Source: Aradus depressus
Lineage: Eukaryota > Arthropoda > Insecta > Hemiptera > Aradidae
Reading direction: 5' to 3'
Assembly: GCA_963662175.1 (NCBI GenBank)
Contig: OY759226.1
Span: forward strand, 27,372,065-27,436,064
DNA length: 64,000 nucleotides
The translations under genes were made by a program, and so were the position numbers. Below, piece after piece: positions 1-12,800 of the stretch. Numbering within the stretch: the stretch's first letter is position 1; each line of letters starts with the position of its first letter. Under the pieces are notes generated by a model, which was given only the letters and a program-made list of their open reading frames with translations, was not told where the DNA came from and searched no databases.

Positions 1-686
1 TTTTCTAGTGTGATTGTTCCTTTTGTATTTTATTATTATTATAAAATATATTTTTTAAGGGCAGTAGACCCATACTTTTTTGCGTTATTATTTTCAAAGT
101 TCAATTAGTATTAGATAGCACGAAGTGTAAGAATATTTATTTTCCGACATAACGAACAGAGAACATTTTCTAATCCGCTATTATCAAAAAATAAATAATA
201 TTATTTTCAACAAGCTCGGCGGTATGATAATAATAGTATTCTCTGTTACTTTGTTAAATTAAAAATATATAATGGGAAATAAGTCTATATCTAACCCTCC
301 TCTTGAGTCAATACTTAGAGAAAATCAGTAATCATCAGAGTAAAAACGGGAAAATGAGGGAATTTACTTGAGGGATAATTGTGGACCCTCTGTGAAATGT
401 AATTAGTAGAAATATAAAAAAATATTTCTGCGAAAACTACTTTCGTAACATCCTTTATACTATGAAGGATATTAAGAAATATACTGATATTAAGAAATAT
501 CGAATTATTCGATTCTAATAAATTGATGGGCAAATTTGTTATCAAGTTTTGACTCGAACCAATTTTGTTTCTGTATATGAAATTTATTTCCATAATAACT
601 ATAGCACATTGATGAATATTTTGGCGTTGTTAATATTCGGAAATATGCAATGTTTTATTAAAATTTACAATTGTGTATTATATCAG
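1..686. other. Intron or upstream sequence, no gene seen
   Basis: AT-rich sequence before the first visible peroxidase exon. It is probably intron, because the exon at 687 begins inside a codon. I see no coding motif, RNA gene or clear repeat here; the 92-codon minus-strand frame at 315-593 is hydrophobic AT-rich filler. Confidence 0.5.
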
Positions 687-814
687 GAGACAATCGAGTG
701 AACGAACAGCTTGCCCTTGGAGTTCTACACACATTGGCTGTACGAGAACATAACAGAATTGCAATCGAACTCTCTGAAATTAACCCTCACTGGGACGACG
801 AAACGTTATATCAG
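687..814 (+). CDS. Peroxidase exon 1 of those visible
   Basis: Begins at codon phase 1 after an AG at 685-686 and ends CAG before GTGAAC. It encodes the GDNR...NEQ motif (Arg codon 695-697, Glu codon 704-706), [10 protein letters not shown] and [11 protein letters not shown]. It contains the active-site Arg and the Glu that in mammalian peroxidases forms a haem ester. Confidence 0.92.
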
Positions 815-3800
815 GTGAACAATTTGCATTCTACTTTATAATAATGCTAGAGCACGCCATCCTTGGGATGGCACGTTAAACGATGATCCCGAGCCTGTAC
901 GATGTCAGGTACTCTTTAAAGACCCCTACCCTAGGTGAATAAAAGTTTAGGGTAGGCAAAATTTAGGACCTCCATAGTAGAGTCGGGCTCATGTCTACCA
1001 GAGTGACGAAAGAGCGCTCTGCTATTAGACGATATGACCTCTTGTTAAAGCCCGGGCATGAATAAAAATAACTATCTGTATTTCTAATTTCTTTATTAAA
1101 CTTTGGTAACTATCAACTGTTATCAAATACCTATCTTTGTTAATGAGTCCTCATAGTGTTTATACAAGAATAATAATAAAGTTTTTCCGAGAATCGAACC
1201 TTTATCGATTTTATATGTTTAATAATAAGTGTTTTTTAAAATTGGTTTTGTGTCTTATGTCTGAATTCAACTTCGAGCCCAACTGACCATCTGTGCGTTA
1301 TTACTTATTGTTAATTTCGCGTGCTATGCGTGTCACAGTCTTATTATTCAATTAGCAATTTGAAATCAATTCTAGGTTTTAAGAATTCAACAGATTCCGG
1401 ATCTATTTCGTGAAAATTTCTTTGTCAAGAAGATATTCTAAGAAAATATAAGAAAGAATGCACAATCAACTATTTGTCAATATTTTCACTTTATTGGTCA
1501 ACATTTACACGACTACAATTTCGCCTCTTACTGCATTATCTAGTGTACTCAGTAGAATTGTTCTGAACTAGACAGGGAGCAGCACAAACATGGTCATATG
1601 ATGTATAACTGTTTGGGCCTACTTTTGCTATGGGTAAGGCGGATAAATACATAGGTGAATTTCTCCCCACCCTTTGCACCTAGGGTACAGAGTACAACCC
1701 TAGCCATCTCAGTTTCGGCCCCGGCGTCAACATGTGTGGTTGTCCCTGGTCCTTCTCTCGCGTGTGAGACTCAAATTGTGTGAGTCTAGTGGAGTACCAG
1801 TCTAACTGTCGTGGGTACAGTACGGCTTTACGTCCCGTTCTGTATTATAGTTAATGGTTACTCAATGTGTTTAGAAGTACCAAACTAATAGTTGTGGGTG
1901 TAGGACGGTCTTCCCGTTCTGTATCAGGTTCTGGTTACTCAAAGTGTGCCTATCGTGTAAGAGTACGGTTTTACATGCCATCTCTTGTGGAGTCATAGCC
2001 ACTCATAGTGTTATAGTAAAGCCCTGTTCTTTCTGTATAGCCTGGCCAGGCAATATATGTATTTCAATTACAGTGTTTCTAGCCCGTTGTATTTTATGGA
2101 CCAGCCTGGACCACAGACTGCAATCTGTAAGTACCTAGTTTAAGAGAATAATAGAATTTGCCTCAATTTATGTTAAGGATCAATGTTTTGGTCCTGAGTT
2201 GCCTCAATTTATGTTAAGCTGGTCTTCTCCCGGAACCAGCACTATCGAATACAGTCCACTACAGAGAGCTTGCCGTGTTTACAAAGTTGTGCTTGTCTGA
2301 CCGACATGTTTTGGTCTGGTCCGGGCCGAATTAAAATGTTTTGGTCCTAAGCCGGGTCGGATTAAATGTTTTGATCCAAATTTGGCAAAATTCTGTTCTT
2401 TTAATAATTTCTTGAATGTGCTTGTCTGGCCGACATGATCCGTGCATGAAAAAATTGCTACTCCAAAGTTGTTACTGGAGTAACATTTTCATTCTAATCA
2501 CAGTTACTAGATACGTGCTCTCAGTAACATATTGTGATTTTGGTAACCTGCTACTGGTTATCTATCTCTCGTGTTGATTAATTATCAAATGTGTTTGAAT
2601 TTACAATCAATTGTAAATTTAGTTTAAACTAATAATTAGTTTCATATGTGTCTTATAATTGTTTTCTATTTCATGATTGCAATAAATTTCTCTTTCGTGT
2701 TATAATTAGTTTTCTCTTGTGTTTATAATATTTCTTACGTGCTTAAATTAGTATTCATTATGGATTCGAAAACATTGAAGAGTTTCAATATTTTAAAGCT
2801 CAAAAATGATACTATTTTACAAAATATTGTGCAAATTCATTCGTTTATAGAAAGTGTAAAACTTGATAACAGTTTAAAATTTGTGTTTAAAGTAATGATT
2901 CCTAACCTGGAATCAAATTATCAAGAATTTTCCGATACCTATTCTAAAATAGTGGAGTGTTTCGCTATATCTGACATACCGATACCGCAAGAGATGACAG
3001 ATATGCAACTGAGTGTAAATCTAATGTTTTATAAGGTAAAAGGTTACTACGAATCGATTTTTTCAAATAGTGAAGAAAAAATTTGTGTTGTTGATTCAAA
3101 AAACTTTTCCGTAAGCAACCCGTTACCCACAATAAGTCTCCCTGAGTTTACAGGAGATTGTCTTAAATGATGTGCATTTAAGGATCTTTTCATTTCAATT
3201 GTTCATCAAAATGAGCGTTTATCATCTTCTATGAAGTTCAACTACCTCAAAAGTTGTTTGAAAGGTAAGGCTTTATCTCTTATAAATCATCTCAGTATTT
3301 CAGATTCCAATTACTCCATCGCATGGACAGCTTTATTGGAACATTATGACTCAAATCGTGCTATAGCCATAGAAATACTGGAACAGATGTTGAGTTTTCC
3401 TAGTTTTTATACCAATTCACCGGATAACCTGGACAGATTTCTTGCGACTTTTGCGGAGTTAGGTCTAGCATTTAATCAGTTGTCTATTCCTAATGTCAGT
3501 GAGTTTCTCTTGTTTTATATAGCCTTCAAGGTCCTAGATCCAGATAGCAAAAAACAATTCTTGTTGGAGAACAACAAAGTCGAGTTTCCTACTCTGGAAA
3601 AATTGGTAGAGTTCGTGAAGAACCATAGAAAGGCTATGGGTGAAACTAAAGTCAAACCTTGCACTGAGCCTAAGGTAAATTCTCCAAAAAATAAGGTAAG
3701 TTCTTATCATAAGGTAAGCCTTATTAGTTCTCGTACTGGTGTTCTCTTACTACTTGTTTATATTGTGATAAACAACACAGGATATTTGTTTGTCCTGAAT

Positions 3801-6800
3801 TCAAATCTCTTAGTTCGTTTCAGAGAAATAGTTTTGTTAAAAGTAAGAACTGTTGTTTTAATTGCTTATCTCCAAATCACAAAGTGAAAGTATGCCCATC
3901 TCGCGGCCGTTGTTATAATTGCAAATTAAAACATCATTCTTTATTGTGTTTCAAGAAGTTTTCACGAATAGCATCTCCTATAGATCGTTCTCGTGATAAT
4001 CAGGTTCGTACAGTGTCACAAGAACCCTTAAAGGGTCCCTCTGATGTTACTCAATTGAGTTCGTGCTCAGCTCAAGTGACAAATACTGTCTCCTCGTTTA
4101 GAGTTCTTTTGGGAACTGCTGTTATTTGTGTTCGTGGAAAAGGAGGCAGAGTTCATCATCTTAGGGCACTTATAGATCCTGGAAGCCAAGCTAGTTATAT
4201 TACTGCTTCATGTGTTCAAATCCTCGGTTTAAAGAAGCAGCGTGCTAGTGTTACGTGTTCTGGTATTGGCGACATGCCGTCCCAATCTCCTTCAGGTGTT
4301 GTTAAATTGTTGATACACCCTGAGAAATCAAAGTTAAGTTTGTGCACTCAAGCATTTGTTATTCCTAAGATAACAAATCTGCAACCTTCAGTGAATCTTT
4401 CTCCTTCGGTTTGTGATAACTTTAACCATTTAAAGTTAGCCGATCCCAAGTTTTATATACCTAGTGATATTCATGTTCTTATAGGCGCTGAGTTATTTAG
4501 TTTAATTATAACTGGTGAAAAAATAACGTTTCCTCCTGGTGTTCCCACAGCGTGGAATTCAGTTTTTGGTTATGTGTTAATGGGTCAGTGTGGCACCCAA
4601 AGTGTTGAAACCAAAAGACCAGTTCAAACACTTAACACTGTAAGTGTTAAGTTAAATTGTGAAGTTAATAAACTCCTCCAGCAGTTCTGGGAGTTAGAGG
4701 AAATTCCTTCAGCCAGTAATGTGTCTTTGAGTCCCGAAGAAGTGCTAGCTGAAGAAATGTTTACCAATCTTCATTACCGTGAAGAATCAGGTAGTTATGT
4801 AGTACCACTACTTGTGAAACCTGATGAAAGTTCAAAATTAGGTTTCTCTTTCAATAGTGCATCTATGCGTCTAAATTCTGTTAAAGGAAAATTTGTGAAA
4901 ATTTCTCAGTTTGATGAGTTTTGTTATACAGTTAATCTGTCACCAACAGCTAATAAGAAGAGAGCAGTTCTCTCTAATATAGCTCGTGTTTTAGATCCGC
5001 CTAGTAGGATCGGTCCTGTTACAGTCTGGGCTAAGCAATTTCTTCAGAAATTGTGGCGTTTAGGTCTAGACTGGGATACCCTCTTGCCTGAGCAGGAATG
5101 TAGTGAATGGCAAATGTTTGTCACTTCTCTCAAACTAGTTTCGCAGTTTCGTGTTCCAAGAATCATTCTTCCCCCTGATTCTGTAGAGTGCAGTCTCATT
5201 GGATTTTGTGACGCCAGTGAGAAAGGTTATGCTGCAGTTGTGTATTTACGCAGCCAGAATTTAAGTGAAAGTGGAAGTTCACACCTTCTGATGGCCAAAA
5301 CTAAAGTTGCGCCAGTTAAACCAGTTACTATACCTCGTTTAGAACTTCTAGGTGCAGTTCACCTTATGAAGTTAGTGAATCACGTTCATGAAGCTCTGTG
5401 TGCTTCAGTGATTATTTCCAATGTGTTAACATTTACGGACTCCTCCGTTGTGTTGAGTTGGCTCAGAACAGAGCCACATAAGTTACAGACGTTCGTGTGT
5501 CATCGTGTAGTTTCCATTCTCAATTCACCTGTTACACTGAATTGGAACCATGTTTCTTCTCAAGATAATCCAGCCGATGTCGCCTCTAAAGGATGTTTAC
5601 CTGCTCAGTTTCTACAGGATCCTCTTTGGCTTCGTGGTCCCATCTGGCTCACTTCATCCATAGATGAGTGGCCTAAATCTCGAGAAGGTAATATTAGTGA
5701 AGTTCCTGAGTTAAGAGTTAGCACTCTTGTGGCGTCTACACAAGACGTTTCGTTTGACATAGAAGATCAACTAGCAACATGTTCGAACTTTTCCAAGCTT
5801 CAGCGTTCTATAGCTTATTGGTTAAGATACATGCGAAATCTGAGATTATCTCCGAAGGTGGTTGGCCAGTTATCTCTTGTAGAGTTACACCAATCTACTT
5901 TAGCGTTAGTTAAGATGACTCAACAGAAGTATTTCGCTCAAGATATTATAGCTATTAGAAAAGGCAAAGAATGCTCTGCTCAGCTCAAATCGCTGACTCC
6001 AGTTCTTGATTCCCAAGGTCTTTTACTGGTGGGTGGAAGACTTCAAAATTCTGATCTTAGTTTCTATGCTCAACACCCAATGATTTTACCCAAATCAAGC
6101 GTTGTTACGGAACTTCTCATACAACATTATCATAATTTGTTTTTACATGTTGGAGCTAATACGCTCAATTATTTACTTCGGTCAAAGTTTCGGATTATAT
6201 CCTCTCGTTGCGCCATACGTCGTGTTTTGCGTATGTGCCATGTGTGTCGCAAGTGCAATGCTCGCCCTGTTGTTCCTCTAATGGGCAATTTGCCTGCGCC
6301 TCGAGTTAGTTACTCTCGTCCATTTCTACATAGTGGTGTAGATTTAGCTGGACCATTCCTTGTTAAGGAATCTCTGCGCAGGAACTCTAAGCAGTTCAAA
6401 GCTTACCTGTGTATCTTCGTGTGTCTATCTGTTAAAGCAGTTCATCTTGAACTAGTGTCTGCTCTTTCCTCGGAAGCGTTTCTTGCAGCATTTGACCGAT
6501 TTACAAGTCGAAGAGGTCTGTGCTCAGATGTTTACTCCGATGAAGGTCGCAATTTTGTAGGAGCCGATAGAATCCTACGTGAAGCTTACAGAACATTGTT
6601 CACAGCTGACGTCCTACCGTCAGCTATGTCCAAGCGCTCAGTTACTTGGCATTTCCAACCTCCATTTACTCCTAACGTTGGCGGTATTTGGGAGGCAAAT
6701 ATTCGTTTTGCTAAGTCACATCTTACAAATGTGATTGGCAACCAAGCTTTGTTGTTTGTTGAATACACGCGACCAGTATCTAAGCTGGTCAAGGTGTCAG

Positions 6801-9800
6801 TTTAAGTTTCGTTAGTGCTCTCTCGCTCTCCATAGAGTGTTGTGTTCCCATTCCGAGGGCTTCCCCAGCGCGAAGTCTTCAGTGATAGCCCCCTCTGAAG
6901 TGAAGAACGCAGTGTGGTTCCTTACTTCCTTCTCAATCCTTTCCCTTATCCCCTCTTGGTTTGCGAGAGAGCTGTAATTCTTCTTAGAAGTTTATTTGAT
7001 TTTTTCTTAGTTGAATAAGTTTCTTTAATTTTTTTGTGTTCTAGGATAATTCTTAGAAGTTTATTTGATTTTTTTCTTAGTTAAGTAAGTTTCTTTAATT
7101 ATTTTGTGATGTGTGATTCTATAGTGATTCGTTTATGTTTGCGATATCACTCTATTGTGTAGTTTGTTCACTATGTGTAAGGCTCGCATAACTCACGATT
7201 GAAAAATTAGTTCAAATTTTTGGTGGGTGTATGTTTGGGCCTACTTTTGCTATGGGTAAGGCGGATAAATACATAGGTGAATTTCTCCCCACCCTTTGCA
7301 CCTAGGGTACAGAGTACAACCCTAGCCATCTCAGTTTCGGCCCCGGCGTCAACATGTGTGGTTGTCCCCGGTCCTTCTCTCGCGTGTGAGACTCAAATTG
7401 TGTGAGTCTAGTGGAGTACCAGTCTAACTGTCGTGGGTACAGTACGGCTTTACGTCCCGTTCTGTATTATAGTTAATGGTTACTCAATGTGTTTAGAAGT
7501 ACCAAACTAATAGTTGTGGGTGTAGGACGGTCTTCCCGTTCTGTATCAGGTTCTGGTTACTCAAAGTGTGCCTATCGTGTAAGAGTACGGTTTTACATGC
7601 CATCTCTTGTGGAGTCATAGCCACTCATAGTGTCATAGTAAAGCCCTGTTCTTTCTGTATAGCCTGGCCAGGCAATATATGTATTTCAATTACAGTGTTT
7701 CTAGCCCGTTGTATTTTATGGACCAGCCTGGACCACAGACTGCAATCTGTAAGTACCTAGTTTAAGAGAATAATAGAATTTGCCTCAATTTATGTTAAGG
7801 ATCAATGTTTTGGTCCTGAGTTGCCTCAATTTATGTTAAGCTGGTCTTCTCCCGGAACCAGCACTATCGAATACAGTCCACTACAGAGAGCTTGCCGTGT
7901 TTACAAAGTTGTGCGTAGACAATAACATTAATAAACTGCAAAATAGAATGGTAACAATAAGAATGCAATAAAACTATAGCAAATTGTTTAATTGCATTGT
8001 TTATATGCTATTTATTATTGTTTATGTTCGTTTAATATCATATATCTTATTAATGAACATGTTAGTGCTGCCCCCTGTTTATAGTTCACCCAGTACATTA
8101 GATCATAGGTTCCCAAACTTATTTTGTCTACTGCCCACTTTGAGAATATATTATTTTTTAGCGCCCCCCATTTTTCACCTACTTAAAAACCACTATAACT
8201 TCAAATTAAATAAATTATTGTGAGCTATATTAGCGGAGATTAAACATTCATTCCAAACGAGACTTTTACTATAACCCGCAAGAGTTAACTTGAGACCTGA
8301 GCGCAGTAGGTAGTACACAACGGCGCTCAGGTCTCAAGTTAACTCTTACGGGCTACACCTGCCAATGAGAATGATTATTGACACGCAACTTTATAGTATT
8401 GAGACAGAGTATCTTTTATTCAAAATAAAACAAACATAAGACTAAGTGGAGGATGGTTACACAAGGCTTTGTTTACCTACATTTTCCCCGTCACGATTCA
8501 CGTATCGATAGGATCGGAAATAAGCCACTAGATGGCTCCTAAGGACCTAGATGAAATTACAAATCGCCCCCTAAGCCTCTACACAACAACGCCACCATTT
8601 TTTTTCTGGGTCTCTTACCGCCCCCCTTTAGGCCTGCAGCGCCCACAAGGGAGCGTTATCGCCCACTTTGGGAAAGACGGCATTAGATGGAAACTATAGT
8701 CGTGTACGTTTTGACCAATAATGTGAAAACTTAAACTATTTTATTTAAGTGCTCATTATATTTAATTTTTCGTTACAGGAAGCTAGACACATCATGGCGG
8801 CGCTCATCCAACACATAACTTACAATGAGTTTCTGCCACAGCTGCTTGGCGAAAAGTATATAAAACAGTATGATCTTCAACTTCAATCTGAGGTAATCAT
8901 ATATTTAAAAAATATTTAAAAACGTTTGAATTGTGAAATATTTGATGTCAGAGGGAAATTGATTAGTCTAATTTTTTTCTTGAAATTGAACTGGTAGTGC
9001 AATCTATTGGTGGTCCGGTGAACCTTTTAGAGAGGAGATTGTCTAAAATTTCCTCCAAAATCCTTCAAAATCTTTTCTTCTGTCCTTTAAACTGACGGAA
9101 TATGTTGTCTTAAATGTATGAACCACTTTCTGTGATGAAAAATTCCAGAGATTGGTATAAGATATTGTGCAATATTTGAAGATTGAGTTCATTAACTTTA
9201 AGATGATTCACCGACTACTTTTATTTTATATATCGATTATAACAAGTAGCAAACAGAATGTTGAGAAATTTGTATAAATATTTACATGGAAACAAATGTC
9301 CATTATCCATTATCGAGATGTTTTATTTGTGCCCTAGGGCTATTCTGATGACTACGATCCTGAGGTTGACGCCACCATACCAGCTTCTTTCGGAACTGCT
9401 GCATTTCGGTTTGGACATTCTCTTCTTCCTGACGCCATGCAGAAGAGGAGCTCTACCCATAAATTAATTGGTAAATAATTCAGAATGTTTTAAGAATAAA
9501 GGGCTAATGTCAATTTTAAGAATCAAATCTAAAGAAGATGCCTCAAATAGAGATACAGTAGACTCTCCCTTATCCGCCGTTGCCGGGACTGACGTGATGC
9601 CGGATAACGGAAATCATCAATAAATGAGACAAAATATATCAATCAGAACATAAAAAAAAGTGTTTTTAGGTGAGCTAAGGAATAAAACACGTATTTTGTT
9701 GATAACATTTATTAAATTGACAAATATGTACATACTGAACATTGATTTATTATATGTACGTACATATGTACATATATTTATCCAAGCATTAAAAAGATAT

Positions 9801-12800
9801 TTTGAAATCTGCGTTTAATTACATAATATGTATATATTATATATTTGAAACAAAATCTAAAATTCTACAAATATTATTTGTTAAAAAAATCGGTAATTTT
9901 CTTTTGTTTCGCTAACACGACACTGTTCCTTGCTGCATAGTCCCACCACTTCTATAGTGTGAAGACGTCTGAAAAACGATCCAACGATTCTTTTCACTAT
10001 GAGAATCAAATGAAAACTGAAAAAAAGAGAAAACTGGTGTAAAGGAAAAATAAATAGGAGGAGAGGGTTTATGTGGGAAAAAATTAAACTTTGACTTTAC
10101 TAGTTAAGTGTTCATTTCCCGATAAGACGATATTGTTGTGCCACGGACGGGACGGTACCTTTGTTTTTCTATTCTAGGAAACATTTTTTATAAATGTTTG
10201 ATTTTCAACTGTGTATATATTATAATATATTTATATGATATTAGTGAAGTAATAAAATATTGATCTAATAATTGAATGTTAATTTTAGTTTAACAAATTT
10301 GATATTATTTTGCGAGCGCCGGTTAACAGAACGTCGGATAAAGGAGAGTCTACTATACATTGAAACTCAAATTACAAGTTTATAATTCATAAAAAGTAAT
10401 TCAATTGTAGTCTTGTGTTTGGAGATTAGTTTCTCATCAATTTGTTTTTTCTGTATTGGTTATTTTCGTTAATATATTGGTTCATTCTTAATCGTTGACA
10501 CTATACAATATATAATTCTGTCTACCCATATATTATGTCAAGACAATAGAGTTTTTTAACTAAATAAATCGACTCAAATAACTAGTCTCAGTCAAAAGTT
10601 AAAAATGAAACATAGATGAAGGGGTTAGAATCAAAATGGGCCAAGTGACATTTTTGAAAAATTTTCGTCAATTGCATCATAATTGGGTACAAAAATGATA
10701 GTTCTGTTCAGGAAAAAAGTTGTACAAGTGAAATCATAGCCAGTGCTGAGATCTAGTGGCAAATCACTTATACCATTTTGGTGACATGAACAAGTGACTT
10801 AAACATATCAATAATGACCTTGAAATTAAGATTTTTGTTCAATTTTATGGTTTGCTAACAGCAACTTTCACCATAAAAGCAGAACACAAAATATTTCCGG
10901 TTTCGATAAATTATACATTTTTTAAATCAGTTAAGAACTTAATGCACAGTTTCTTTAAAGTTTTAAAAATGTCACTTATACTATTTTGATTCTAACCCCG
11001 TCAAATATTATATATATATAAATGCTCAGTGGTATGCGTGCTTGCCTTCTCTAATTGGAATTATGTTTTGAATCAGGGGAACGTAAGTTGAGTGAGATGA
11101 TCCAGCAGCCGTTCGACATGTACAAGCCAGGAGAGATAGACGGATACATCCTGGGGATGGTGAACCAAGTGGCGCAGCCCATGGACCATTCTATAACCAC
11201 CGAGGTAGCTATAACAATAGTTATTGTGACTCATGCCATGCTTTAACTACAATCCTACTACCAGAGCGCTCTTTCGTCGTTCTGGTGGACATGAGCTTCA
11301 TTCTACTCTGGGAATCCTAAATTTTGCGTACCTAAGTTTATTTACGTTGGTTTATTTCCGTTAAACCAATGCAAGGTTCATAAACAAATCGACACGAACA
11401 ACAATTATTAAATATGGAAGGGCTAAAAAAAACATTATTTTTGATCGCATTGAAAAAAGAATAATGTCAGCTCTTCAGTGATTTTTATTTGAATTTTATA
11501 AAAATATCTTGATAGAAAATAAAAGACAAATTTGTATTACAATTTTATTCGTTTAAATTATTTAGGCTTTAATTTTTTTATGTTAAATATATCTCTTGAA
11601 TATGTTTTGTGAAAGATAATAAATTATATATGTATTTTTTGAATTGACCAAGTTAATAGTAAGTAGGTATTTGTTTTAATGTGTATATTTCTGTGGAATT
11701 GAATGTACAAGTTAAACAAAATCGTTGTTATTATTTAATTGTTATTAAATTGTTATTGTTATTAAATAAGTAGCAGCTACTTAGCTAATGTTACTTTTGG
11801 CAAATATCACAGCTAATTGTGATCAGCTATTCAAAAAAATTCAAAACAAAGTCTATGATTCTATGTTTATCAACTTCTAAATTGAGAAACGCGGACATAT
11901 TGTGGAAACTTGTAATAAATAAATAAAACAAACTTATTTTTTGAAATATTGTCTATTCCACTAAAGATATATATACATATATAACTACCGGTTTCGGCTT
12001 TATACCATCGTCAGGTCTAGTTATGAACTAAGTCAGTTTGCAGAGAGCGACCCTTCAAATACATCTCAGGTCAAAGGGTGCTATTAAAACTTGGGAGTCC
12101 TCCGGCTGTACCGTTAGCTAACTCATGAAATATTTCTTAACAAAACCTAGTTCTAAATTTACATAAAACAATATCACTAGACTAATACGTGGAAAAATAA
12201 CAAATAAATAAGTACAAATACAAGTAAATACTAAAAAACAGAAATAAAATTAATAATAATGTTAAGATTTAGATAACTTGAAACATATATAATAATAACA
12301 GATAATACAAACATATATGTGGAAACAGAACTGGTTTAGGGTGTTAACAAAGGGGAATAGTTGAAATAAATTTGGTCATTCATACAAATGTTCCTTTTGT
12401 TAGCTTTATTTATTTCTAATTGTTCCAAGCTATTAAGTAATTATTATTGCCCAAAAAGCAGGCTACTTAATAGCTTGGAACAATTAAGCCCCAATCACAC
12501 AGGACGCGTTTATAACGCGGCGTTATAGGAACGCGCGTTCCCCCCGACGTTCGGCGATATAGCAACGTCACAGACACCGCGTTATTATTGGGCGTTATCA
12601 GGGCGCGAGACCCAGTCTTGAAGAGGTTCGCGTTTCCCAGTGACTATAATTTATCTAATCTATAATGATTTCTGATGACTCAGATGAGGAAGAAGCTCTA
12701 CTTCTTCTAGCACTAGTAGATCGCAGGAATAGACGGTATTGGGTGCACCCCATCAATCAAAGGAGGGAAGAGCTTGGGGAATACCACCGTCTGTGTCGGG

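Larger units (their letters stand above)
1610..7921 (+). mobile_element. BEL/Pao LTR retrotransposon, defective copy with young LTRs
   Basis: Two direct repeats (1610-2292 and 7232-7914, both 683 bp) differ at about two positions by eye, which implies recent insertion. They flank a gag-pol region with BEL/Pao features: DUF1759-like gag, Cys/His knuckles, an aspartic protease with DPGS, a Pao-type RNase H region and an integrase. A likely 5-bp target duplication is ATAAC (1605-1609 and 7922-7926), which would place the 3' end at 7921 in ...GACA. The copy cannot be autonomous: gag has a TGA and a frameshift, and pol lacks the reverse-transcriptase core and part of the 3' coding region. Confidence 0.9.

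Noticed and set aside
1944..2138. A 64-codon frame found twice (also 7566-7760)
   Set aside because: It is repeated only because it lies in both LTRs of the BEL/Pao element; no domain.
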